A stretch of DNA of 64,000 nucleotides. Source: Hypomyces perniciosus (Eukaryota; Ascomycota; Sordariomycetes; Hypocreales; Hypocreaceae). The notes beneath the pieces are model-generated. The model was given only the letters and a program-made list of their open reading frames with translations, was not told the origin of the DNA and made no database searches. Of this stretch, positions 48,701 through 61,139 are shown piece by piece. Position numbers and translations under genes: made by a program. The DNA is taken from the NCBI GenBank assembly GCA_008477525.1, contig SPDT01000015.1:172666-236665 (forward strand), read 5' to 3'. The first letter of the stretch is position 1. Each line of letters starts with the position of its first letter.

Positions 48701-49084
48701 AAGGCTTCCTTTATACACATATATAATTGTTCTATTTTATTAACTTTATCTTCATTTTCGCTTCTATTTATATTATTATCTTTATTATTGTCCTGCCTTT
48801 AGCGAGGAGGTAGAATAAAGGGTGGAGTATTAGGGTTATTAAAAAAGGATACTGCAGCGGATATACTTACAATATTGCTTAAGATTTTTAGTGGCCTTCT
48901 AAACAAAAGTTATTAATATATAACAATTTAGGTTAATTCTTAAAGGATAAACTAAGGTTTATAGGTTTATATTAATAGAGAGGTTAAAGATAAATACTAA
49001 GCAGGGTAATATAGTTATAATTCTATAAAATAGGCGGTTTTCGTAAATGCAATTATTAATAACTATTTAAATAACTATACTAAA

Positions 49085-49318
49085 TAAGTGATAAGCTAGT
49101 TATATATATATATAAAGGAAATCTATATGCGATTGTTAATGTTCTGGTAAGTGTTACTGCAATAGTATAGTAATTAAGTAAGTAATTATATTTCTTGGTA
49201 TAGTAAGCGTTTAAGTGATTACTTTTAGCGCAGTGATTACTTCTTAATGATTGGTTGGTATAACCGATATTCTCCTGTGCCCCCATAACCTGGTCTTCGA
49301 TATAGTCGGGTCGTAACA
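49085..49318 (-). repeat. 5' LTR of element D
   Basis: 234 bp, starting TAAGTGATAAGC (TGAGTGACAAGC before RIP) and ending GTCGTAACA. The partner is 41758-42000. An 85-codon open stretch antisense to it (49080-49337) is fortuitous. Confidence 0.85.
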
Positions 49319-52300
49319 TCGTGATTCCCGGAGACATGGCCTAGCCTATAATATTACCCCCCCTTCTTATAGTGGCTCTCTCCTTAGGCGCCGTCCTTCG
49401 CTGGCGCATAGCTGTTAAGTGGCCCGTCGTTAGATTCGATTAGGCTATATTTAAATATATAGTCGTCAAGGGCTGCTGTATCTTCAAGTACATGTATCGG
49501 TTCCCAGGTTAACTCTATATATCCTTTCCACTATATTAATGCTTCGCGGAAAGAGCCGCGACCTCGCCGCTTAATCTTCGCGCAAAAGACCTCTTTAACT
49601 TCCCATTTATCTTCGCTATTTATTTATATCGGTAGTAGTTAAAGGTCATTTAAAATCTAGCCTAGAAAAGGGTTATCAGCTACTCTTTTTAGCAGGTTAA
49701 TATAAAATCGCAGGTATATACTAATTAATACGCCTAGTTTTACTATATAGGGGCTAATAACCTTTATTACTATATACTTATAATATAAAGCATTAAGCTT
49801 TTTAAAAAGCTAGGGAGTATTATAGTTGCTGCAGTATAGCTAGACTTTATCTCTTACTTTATATCTCTTAAAAAGGCCTTACTGCTAGTTCGCGGAGTCT
49901 TTATAGCGTTATTGCATAGCAGTAAGTGCTGTTTAGGTAAAGGCAGTTACTCCTTCTAGTCTTTTAACTATTTCTTTTATAGCCTTCTCCTTTAAGTCCT
50001 TTAATTTAATAGCTTTATTTTCTTTTATATATAGCTAAAGGGGTTTTATATAGTAGCTATACTTAAAGAAAAAGGGGCTTATTTAAATAGCTGTATATTT
50101 ATAGTTATTTAAAGCTAGTTGCGCTACTAGGAGGAGGTCTCTTTAATCGCTTTAAAAGTAGTCTATATATACTTTAAGGTATATTTAAATCTTTTAGTTA
50201 CTCTTCTTTAGTCTACTGTTAGTTTATAGGTAATATACTATACTTAAATATTACTAGGTTCCTGCTAGTTTATAGAAAGCTCTTTAAAAGCAGCTAGTTT
50301 AATTAAATCTTTAATTGCTGACTATAGATTAAAGTATTCTATAAAACTAATAGTAGCATTAAAGGAACCTTTTTATATATACTTTTACCTCTATACTCTC
50401 TATTACCTTAAAGGTAATATTCTTAGTAAGCCGGTTAATAATAACCTAACGGTATTATACCTATATTAGCCCTATAGGTAATAGGTTAACTATAAAGTCT
50501 ATAGCTAGGTTGCTGTAAATGCGCTAGGGAATAGGTAATAGTTTAAAGAGTCTTTACTTATAGCTTTTTTATACTTTTCCTTTTCTATATATATTATAGT
50601 TATAGAGGAATTATTAGACTATACTGCTAATTCCTAGCTAAAAAGACCTGCAGGAAATAATAGCTAAGGTTTTATTATAACCTAGGTAGCCTAAAACTAT
50701 AGTATTATATTCTGCTTATATAATGCAAGTATACAGCGTTTCGCTTTCTTTTTTAGTTATAGCCAATACCTAGATATAGTCTTGGAATATTAGTCTCTAT
50801 TCTTTATCGATTATATATTCCGATATCTATACCTTAAGTTAAAGGTTTATAGGGAGGGAGCGCTTTCTTTTCCTAACTGCAGTATATACCTATTAATATA
50901 CTGGGTCCTTTTAAATTATTAGGTTTTATAGGTCCTATAGTTTTTTATTTCTATTAAATATACGCATTAAAGGGAGATTAATATCGCTATCCTTAAACTG
51001 CTATATTACTAGTGCAGCTAGGATAAATTATATATAGTAGTTTAATTTACGCTTATTGCCTTTATTAAATAGAAGGTTTTATTCCCTGCAGTTTAATGCA
51101 TTAAGAGCGGCTGCTTTACTGCCTGGCCTATATTAGATTATAAAATTAAACTAGGAAAGGAACTCTGCTTAGCGCATTTATCGTTTAAAGAGTTTCATAT
51201 ATATTATAAAGAACTGCAAGTTTTTATAGTCTAAAATAACTATAAAGGGGTTACAGCTATATAGCTTTGCTCTTTATTTTTTTAAATAGTAAATTACTGC
51301 TAGTATTTCTTTATTATAAATAGGATAATTATATTTAATAGGGCTTAGCTTCTATAAATAGTAAGCTATAGTATAGCATTCTCCCTTTTTATTCTTTTAT
51401 AAAAGGACTCCTTTTAAAGTATATTTTAAATAGTCTATTTTAATAAAAGTATATTTTATAGGATCTTAAGCTTATAGTATAAGGGCTTTAATAAAAAGGC
51501 ATTTAAGCTTTTAAAAGGCTGCTTTTCTATACCTTTCTACTAAAAAGGGGTCCCTTTCTTAGTTAGCCTTATAAGCAGGTAAGCTATTTAAAAGAACCTA
51601 AAGATAAATATCTAGTAATAATTAATAAAGCTAAAGAAGCTTTAAACTCCTATTACTATTATAGGCGCCTACCATTTATTAATAGCTTACTGCTTTTTAA
51701 AGTTATAGGCAATTCCTTTACTAGTATATATAATAAACCTAAAATATTTAATCTCTTTTTATATAAATGCGCACTTTTTAGGATCTAGGTATAGCCTAGT
51801 ATTAGCGAGGGTGTATAAAACTCGCCAGACCTTTTTTATATAGTCCTTTTATAACCTATTAGTATAAATTAAGATATCGTTAAGGTATATAAATGCAAAA
51901 TCATTTAAAAAGGGGTATAATACCTAGTTAATATACTGTTAAAATGCTGCTAGTGTACTGGTAAATTTAAATAGAACTACCTGCCACTTATATAGGCTAT
52001 AGTGTATATAGAATACAGTCTTATATTCTTCTCTTTTCGCGACCCTAATTTTATACAACGCAGCTATTATATCTAGCTTTATAAACCACTTTGCTTTTAT
52101 TAAACTGTTAAAAGTTTTAGAAAAAAGGGGGAGGGGGTAGCGATCTTGCTGCGTTATTGCGTTTAAGGCGCAGTTGTTTATATAAAAGTAAATTCCTCCT
52201 CTAAGTTTCCGAATAAAAAGGATACAGGCTATAGCAGCTAAGCTGCTAGCTTAAATAAATCCCTTATTAAATAAGTTAAAGAGGATTTTTTATAACACTA

Positions 52301-54514
52301 ATAGTTCCTTGCGTAATATACTATAAAGGGGGCTTTAAAGGAGTTCTGGTTTTTTACTATATTTATTAGCTTTTAAGGGAATCTATGAATTAACTTGAAA
52401 GTAGTATAGTAAAAGCTTAATAGCTTCTTTTATAAAGAATAGCAAATAAAACTCTTTATATATTTTAAGGGGGATATATTCCTAGGGATCTATAGGTTTT
52501 TTAGGCTAAAGTGCTTTTTTAATATTAGATAAGCTAATAGCTTAAAGGAAATATACTTCCTTTTCGCTATTCCTTTTAATATAGCAGTATTCTGCTTATA
52601 ATATTAAGGCTAGTATAAGCCAGGCTTTTTATATAGCTTTAATATTCCCGGGCTCCTCTTTATTTGTAAATTATAGCTATAGGCCAGCTTTTTTATAGTT
52701 AACTTCCTTTTTAGCTGCATTATATACTACCTAGTTAGCTTTAACTTAAAGTTTATTAAGGATTAAGTTATAATTTAGTTTATTTACTATATAGGTATAT
52801 TAACGTTTAATATAGCTATATAAATTTAGGTAAATAATAGCAATATAACTAGTTTCTACCTTTTTATAGATCTCAGTAAATGTCTTAATTTTCCTTTTAG
52901 TAATCTTAATTTACAGGAGGTATAACTTATAGGTAAAGGAGGAGTTTATAATAGTATAAAGGTTATAGCTAATATTAAATAATACTGTAATAGGTATATT
53001 CTTTATTCTGGCTTATAATATTACTGATTTGCTAGTTATTTACTCTTTGAACTCTTTCTATCCTTTTAATTCTTCCTTTATAGGCTTTAATGCCTAACTT
53101 TATATTAAAGTTAATCTTTTAACTTATTGCTAGAGTTACTGTTTTCCTTACTGTTAATATACTGGTTATTATTATTAGACTCGCGGTTAGCAATCTAGAC
53201 TTAATACGCCTAGGCTCTATAGCCTTTCCTGCAAAACCAGGTAATATATCCCTCCTTCCCGCAATAGTAATATATAGTCTCCCTAGTAATATTTGCCTTA
53301 CTCGCTAAAAAGCTGCATTAGCGCTGGTTCTTTATATAGTTTATGCCCCTTATCCAGGTATCGCCCTCCTTATTAACTGCTTATATATAGTCCTTTAAAG
53401 TATAATATAGTTAAGGCTTATTATATTTTTTCTGCTGGGAGTAGCCTATTAAAGCGGCTCCTGCATTCTATTGGTCTAGATCTAATTATTTAATACAGCT
53501 AGTAATATCCTAGACCTTAGTAAGCTATTTGCTATAGGTAAATGGCAGGTCTACTATTACTAAGCGGAATTGTAGCTTTAGAGATAACGCTCTTTTAAGG
53601 AAAATAATTTTAGCTTGGTTAGCTTAGTTATCGCCGCCTACTTTAAAGAGCTTTTATTTAAAGCAAGGAAGGAAAAATAAAAGCAAAGTCTTATCTTTTT
53701 ACTTAAAAGTATATAGCTTTTGCACAGCTTAATTCTGGAGTCTTTAATCTTTATAAGTATAGTCTAGGTATTATATAAATTCTATTAAATTATATTTCCT
53801 ATTAATTCCTTTTAATATATAAAAGGTAGCGATTACCTGTTTAAATATAATATTTAAGTAGGAGTTAATAAAGTATTACTATTTTTTATTACTGTTATAA
53901 AACTCTTTATTAAGTTTAAGCTTTTCGCGTATATTTTACACCTATACAGTATACTCCCTTTACTTTCCTGAGAATTTAAATAGGTTAAAGAGTAGCTTCC
54001 TTTTAACCTTAAAAGCTTATATAAACTTTATTGTAAAGGTCAATATAGGCTTTATAGTTGCAGCCTATATAAGTTTTTACTTAAGTTACAGAAAGAATAA
54101 TATTTTGTTTTCCTAGCTATCTAGCCCTTAAATCGCTAATACTATAAAGTCTAGCTTTCTTATTAATACAGCTATTTATTCCTGTAAAGGTAGAACAGTT
54201 TACTTAATCCGCGACTATATATCATTGCCCTTAAAGGCTTAGTCTCTAAAATTTACTATTTTCCTTTTACAGTAAAAGTTTTATTACTTACTGGCTAAGT
54301 AGTAGCTAAGCTATAGATATATAATAGGTATAGCTTAACTAGAAAGTATACAGTTAAGGCACCTCTATATTGTTTATCTATAGCTAAGGAAAGAGGCTTT
54401 ATACTAGCTATATATATATTATATAGTTGTGTATATAGGGTTATGGCCGAGGTGGTTTCCTAATTAGGATTTAGCGTAGTTATAATTCTGGGAGATATAG
54501 CCTAGCCTATAACA
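49319..54514 (-). mobile_element. Gypsy element C2, left LTR truncated
   Basis: A second copy of the C family. Its 3' LTR (left) keeps only the last 35 bp (49319-49353), followed by the polypurine tract (TTACCCCCCC on plus). Its 5' LTR (54320-54514) is 195 bp, with a ~31-bp internal deletion compared with the 226-bp LTRs of C1. RT text FIYLNDI is at 51873-51893: one Asp of the YLDDI motif remains Asp here but is Asn in C1. The internal sequence runs colinear with C1 throughout. The missing part of the left LTR should lie before element D but is not there. Confidence 0.85.
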
Positions 54515-57500
54515 AACTCCTTTATATTTAACCTTAATAATTAACTAATATTAATTTAATATAATAGATTAATAAATATAGTAGAATAAATAATACTGCT
54601 ATTTATAATCCCTATAATAAAATTTAAATAAGTCTTTAGTTTTAAACTAGGCAGAATATAGTTTATTTTAATAGATTTTAATTAATAGTTATAGTTAATT
54701 TAAAAGCTAAGTATAATAATATCTTTAATTGCTTCGCTATAAAAGTATCCTATAAGTGCTAGTTTATTATTATATATCCAGTTTAAGCTAAAGTCCTTAA
54801 ACTGCTTTATTTACAAATAAAGCACTAAGCCTAGCAGGCAATATCTATAAAAGGCAGCGCTATATAGCGCTACTATACTAAAGCGCTATTAATATATATT
54901 AAGTAGATTTTCCTAAATAGGGAGCTATTTAGAGAAAAGGTTAAGTTATTATAAATATTTAGTAATTGCTAATTATAGAATATATTATATAAAAAGTAAT
55001 TAGTCTTTTAGGCGCTATTTATAAAGTAGTAGCTTACCTTTATTTAAATATATATATATAATAAGTTTTAAATTAATTATAAGCCTGTATTTTATATATA
55101 TAATTATAAAGCCAATATTTAAATTAAAGTAAATTAACCTTTATAGGATTTTCTAAAAGAGATATACCTTTATACTAATAATAAAAATAATAATAGCAGT
55201 TAAAGTAATAAAAGTAATAGTAATAGTTGTAGCCTTAAAAATAATAATAAACTACTTTAATAAACTATTAATAGTTATAGTAGTAATATACTGAATAATA
55301 AGGATCCTGTTTATTAAATATTACTATATAGTAATAAGCTTAAGCAGCTATATATTAAACTTAAAAAAAAATATAATTTAAATTATATTAACTAGGTATT
55401 ATATACTTTTACTATAAATATAAACTATACTAAAAGAGTATTTCAAAACTAATGCCTAAATGCCAGCTAAAATAAAAAAATACTTTATATATTTAATTAA
55501 TTAATTTAAAGTTACTGCACTATATTATAATCTCTATAACTTTACCTTTTATCCCTTTAGCTTTTATTTATAATATAATAACTTCTTTTTTACTAGCCTA
55601 TTAAACCTTTTTAATAATCTCTATACTATTACAAAAAATAATATAAATTATTAAAATAATAATATAAAATATTCTTTTTTTTAGTTTCTTTTAAAGCTAC
55701 TTTAATATTAAACAATTAATTTAAAGTTATTTAAAAAGCCTTTTACTTATAAAAGGCACTATATAATAGTAGTATTTATACTACTACTATTAAAAGTAAA
55801 CTATAACTTTATATATATTTAAGCTAAATAAAAGCAGCTACTCTATATCCTTTATAGTAAATAAATACGAAACTACTTAAAGTTATTAACTTTATTTATA
55901 TATAAAAGGCAGTGCCTTAAAGCCACTATTAAATAAAAGCAGGTAGCCTTTTATATAAAGTAAATTATTACTATTAAAGGATTAAAGCTTAAAAGGCAAT
56001 AATAAAGCTTCTTTACTATACTTTAATTTATCTTTTAGCTTATATACTTTTTCTTAAAAGAGGCTTAATTTTATATACCTATACTATACTATTTTAAACT
56101 ATTAATATTTCCTAATATCCTTTATTTATATATTAAAATATTTAAGTTAGTATTAAATAAAATAAACTAGTAATTTTAAACTAAAAGCAATAAAGGCTTT
56201 AACTTAACTTTCTTAAAGGCTATTACTATTTTAAATTATTTTAATAACTTTTACTTTATAGGTAACTTAAAGGTACTCTTTAATATAATCTTTAGCCCCC
56301 TTTATATAATAAAGAGTTTATATAAAAAGGCTTAACTATATATATTACCTAATATATTTAACTTTTATAATTTTATTAGTACTATTAATATTATATAATA
56401 GCTTTATATAGTTAATAATAATTACTTTATTTTACTATATATAGCTGCCTTAAAGTATTATTATAGTATTATTATTATTATTAACTAATATAATTAGATT
56501 TAGTTTAGTTAACTTAAAGGTAAATTTATTTAAAATATTAAAACTATTATCTACTTTTTTAAAAAGGTATTTTATAATATATAAATCCTGCAAATAATAT
56601 TTTTTATAGTGTTTTAACTATAAAGATAGTTAAATTACTATATTTATAGTAGCAGAAAGCTAATTAAATGCATTAAGCAGTTAAAGAAAGTTAATACTGC
56701 CTTAACTGCCTAGGAAGTAAACAACTAACTGTTTATTAACTAGTTAATCTTTTAGGAAAGGCGCTTTAAAGCGCTTAATTACTAATTTATATATAAGTAA
56801 CTTTATATACTTTTTAAAAGGTTAATATTTAAAAAACCGCCGCTTATAGCTATATTAAATAAAGCTTAATAAAATTTTACTAAAAAGATATATTAAATGG
56901 GTATATTTACTAAAGTCGTTATAGGCTAACCGATTTCCTTTATATATAGTATATAGTTTCTTATTCTATATAAAGCAATTTAGTATATAAATAAAAAAGA
57001 TATTTCTAGCTGCAATTAAATTAATAGCCTAATAATAGCTATAGCTTTAACTAGTATTATATACACGCCAAGCTTCTATTAAAGCAGATTTATAACTTAA
57101 TATATTATCTAGCTAATTAATACTATAAAGGAAAAGTAGTTTTTTACTGCTTGCCTAGGCAGTTTAAAGCAGGCAGCTATAAAGGCAGAGTAATAAATAA
57201 TACTAAAAGAGTAGTAGTTAAAAAGGTATAAAAATTAATAATTAACTTTAAATATAAAGTTCCCTTTACTATAATACTTAACTTAATCTTAAATAAATTT
57301 ATTAAACTTAATAAAATATTTATAAAAGGCAATTAAATTATACTAAACTACTATTAAACTGCCTATAATTGCCTAATATTGTATTTAAGTGATTATTAAT
57401 ATAACTTTATATTTATATTAGCCTTAACTATAATAATATTATTAGCAATACCTTATATAAAGGTAAATAAAAGGGAGTTTAATATAGTGTTAAAGAGAAA

Positions 57501-58285
57501 GGATTTAGCTATATTAATAGTAACTATAATTACTTAAATGCTATAATTCCTATAGCTAAAAGAGTTTCCTTAAAATAAAGATAACTGGGGTATTTTTTAA
57601 ATTAGCGAGATAATTAAAAACATAAATTGATTCTATTAGGCTAAAGTCTAATTAACTACTGTTAATACTATAGCTAAGGTATAGAATATAAAGGCTGCAA
57701 TAATTATATACTATATAAACTGCAGTAGATTTAGGTATAGGGCAATAAAGATAGCCTTTAAACCAGTAACTTAAGTCTACAGTTAAATAAAAAGCTATAT
57801 ATAATATAAAGGGAGCTTTTAAATCTATATAGGGATATAGAATACTTTATCTCTATAATATTTAACAGTAATAATAAAGTATAAGTAAATTAGTATTTAT
57901 TAATTATTAAATAAAAGTAGGTAAAGTTATTAAAGCTATATTTAATAATTAAACTAAAGCTTACAGAGTTTATATTAATAAAATAGTTAAAGAGAATATT
58001 AAGCAGTTAAAGTTATTATAATTTTATAAAGCTAGCAGTTTTAGTAAATACAGTTATTAATAATAATTTAAATAGCTATATTAAATAATTATAATTTATT
58101 TAATTTTATATATAAAAGAAATATAAAGTAAGTGTATTTAGATTATTAAAATTATAGTTCTATATAGTAATCCCTTTAATTATAGGATTGCGCTTATAGC
58201 TGCAATTTATTTATAATTAATTAAAGGGTTACAATATTTTACTGTAATCCTATAACTAGGTTGTTAATATAATAAAGTTGTAACT
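54515..58285 (-). mobile_element. Gypsy fragment H, related to D
   Basis: 58086-58285 aligns with the D LTR and its inner neighbour (58000-58085) aligns with 49000-49084, so this is the 5' LTR and 5' internal part of a minus-strand element of the D type. About 3.6 kb of RIP-saturated sequence, which would hold gag and the start of pol, runs left to 54515, where C2 begins. No complete motif is left; TGTTTTAACTATAAAGATAG near 56610 could be a zinc-knuckle relic. The 3' half is absent. Confidence 0.55.
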
Positions 58286-61139
58286 AGTATTTAGTTTATA
58301 AATAAAGTAGTTTAATAGGGTTAATACACTTTAAGGAGATAATTAATATATTACTGGCCTATATACACTTAAAAGTTTTAAGAGCTTTTTATCCTTTAAT
58401 ATTACATTTATTTTAAAAGAATTTAGTTTAAGGTTATAAAGTAGTTTAAAATAATAATTGTTAATATAATAGTATAGAATATATATTTATTCCTTTATAA
58501 ATAGGTAATATAATATTATTATATAAAAGGGGTTTTTAATTTTTAGATTAAGATATTATTAAGTAAAGGTAATTTATTTATAAATTAAAAGGTTTATAAG
58601 CTAGTCTTTGATTTATAGATTAAAAAATAAAAGAGTAGGTAGTTATAGTTAATAGGCTAAAGAGCCTATATAATAAAGTAAAGGGTAAAATAAGTTTTAT
58701 AAATTTAAAGTTATATTACTTTAAAGGTCTTTAACTATTAAAGAAAGAGTAGCGAGATTATATCTGCAGTATAACCTTATAAAAGGATAACTAGTATATA
58801 AAAAAGGCTATACTACTAACTTTAATGCTATAATAGACTACTATAGCAGGTTATAGAAAACACTATATATTTTGATTTCGCGCTAATAAATATATAGGGT
58901 TAGGTCTATTAAAATAGTATAATATCAAGTCTATTAATATAACCTATATTAAAATATTTATATTATATATATATAGAAAGCTAGAATTTCCGCTATTTTA
59001 ATATATATTGTTAAAAAGAGATATATAAACATTTATAATTGCAATACTATAGTATATATTTTACGTTATTAAAGTAATAATATAGTTTATTAGTAAATAT
59101 AATAAAGGTTAGTTACAATATAGCCAATTAAAGTAAACTAGTTTAATAGGTGTAGGCGTAAAGTTAGGTTAATAGAATTACCTAGTAAATAATATATAAA
59201 TAAATAACAAATAATTAAAATATATAAATAAATAAAGGTTAAAGGCTAATAAAAGTTAAGTATAAAAAGGAAGCCAGTAGCTATTTTATATAGATACAGT
59301 TTATATAGTTTTTATAACCTAAAATATCTATAACTTAAAATACCTATAATATAAGTATATAATATACTAGTTTATTTTAATTAAAATAAGAATTAAAAGG
59401 TAATTCGTTTAAATAAAAATAAACTTAATACTTATTATTATAAAGCTCTTTATCTATTTACTAAAATACCTATTTATTATATGCAAGTTATATAGGTTTA
59501 TAAATATAGCTAATAAAATATATACCTATATAAAAAAACATTATCTATTAATTAATAGTTAAAAGAGAAAAAAGATAATATAAATAATTAATTTAATTCT
59601 AGGCATTATCTGAAACTAGGCTAAATTATATAAGTTTAAGTATCTGCTATTAACTATTAACCTTATCCTATTTATCCAGCTACCTAAAGATAATAGGTTA
59701 TAATATATAGAATAACCTATATATATATAGATAAATACAGCGTATATAGGAGTATTACTATATAGTATATAGATAGCAGAATAATTTAAAAAAGGGCAAA
59801 AATATAATTAAAAAAGCTAAATAAAAATATATAATGCTATAGGTTATAGGGGTATATTGTTAGTAATTTTTCTAGTTATAGGCAGTTAGCGGATAGTTTA
59901 AAGTTAGGGGGGTTAGTGTAGGATAAAGAGCGCAGTTAATAATAGTTAAAAATACTATAGAGAGGTTCAAGCGGATCTATATAAAGCAGGAAAAGTAGTT
60001 TAAAGGAAAAAATAAAAAGATAATCTGCGCGGTAGATAAGAAAACTAAGCTAAACGTATAGTTAGACTAAGTCGGTTAGGTATAGTATTTACAGGGGTTA
60101 GACCTATATATATTGCAAAACGTAATAGGCTTAATTAAAGATAAAGGTATATTGTTAAAGATATAAGAGAGTTTAGAATAAGTAATAAACTAGGTATATG
60201 CAGTGGCAGTAGCGTTAAGGGTTAATAGGCTAGCGTTATTTAAAATATACTAAAAGGAGGTTTATATTAAGCTTAGCCGGCTATCTAATAATTAAATAAA
60301 GGAGGATATATAGGCGCAGTATAAAGAAGTATAAAGGAAGTTATTATATATTTAATAGCGGATATAAAAGTAAAAGGATAATAAAAGACTGCTATATTAA
60401 TTAATAGGTAAATAATATAAAGGATAAAATATATTTAAAGATACTATAAAAGGGAATATAATAGTAATAAATAAAAGGATAGTAATTATAGATAATAAAA
60501 TAATTAACTAGTTATATTTAAATATAGTAGTAGGGTTATTGTAGCAGAGTGCAGCACAGCTATATAGAGTATAGAGAGATAAGAAACAAAGCTTAATTCT
60601 ATAAAAGAGAATATACTGTAGTGGCCTAGCTATATATATATATAGCTAACATAAAAAAGAAGCTGTATATAGGCGCTTTATAAGCGCCTATATAGTTTAA
60701 TATATCGCTTACGCAGTATATATATTAGCTTGTATCTGTTTATATAGTAGATAAAAGCTCCTTAGCGCCAGTAAGCGGTAAAGCCCCGGCCTACTTAACC
60801 CAATACACCCCCCAGTTAATAAAGCTATTCCTAATACCTTATTAACTGCTACTTTAGCCTATCTATAATATTATAACTGACTGGCCGCGCTCTTAAAGCC
60901 TCTTTTACTTAGTTAGAAGCTCCTTATTATAAACATATATCGATATTCTGTTATAAAGGTAAAAGGAATATAAGCGCTATAGCTATTATTATTCTATAAT
61001 AATAGAAAGTTAAACAATAAAGCTCCTAAGCAGGTAAATTAGTCCTAAATAGCTAGAATAGGTATATTAACTGCCCCCCAGCCCTATTTTTTACTTTTCT
61101 TTTTCAGTTATTAATATTATTATTATTAATATTAATAAT
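58286..61139. other. Unassigned RIP-altered repeat DNA
   Basis: About 2.85 kb with no recognisable protein. Between 59900 and 60400 a plus-strand frame interrupted by TAG codons gives helical, Lys/Glu/Leu/Ile-rich text (for example ERFKRIYIKQEK, VAVALRVNRLALF), which looks like a structural or DNA-binding protein of a transposon but could not be assigned. A perfect hairpin with 13-bp arms is at 60666-60694. From 60720 to 61100 composition is less extreme, but no frame was recognised. Confidence 0.4.

Larger units (their letters stand above)
41758..49318 (-). mobile_element. Gypsy element D (complete)
   Basis: LTRs lie at 41758-42000 (243 bp, 3') and 49085-49318 (234 bp, 5'). They differ by a 9-bp indel and scattered C/T changes. 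Minus-strand landmarks in 5'->3' order are a gag zinc-knuckle relic at about 47815-47770 (YYNCNKLGYFLRDY for C-x2-C-x4-H-x4-C) and RT VYLNNIL at 45012-44993 (VYLDDIL). An extra plus-strand gene sits at the 3' end (42182-42720). Total length is 7561 bp. The flanks do not carry matching target duplications: the left is AT-rich spacer, the right is the broken LTR of C2. That points to recombination or deletion after insertion. Confidence 0.85.

Noticed and set aside
49080..49337. 85-codon open frame on the minus strand
   Set aside because: It lies within the 5' LTR of element D and its text is LTR sequence; the paired LTR at 41758 does not keep it.
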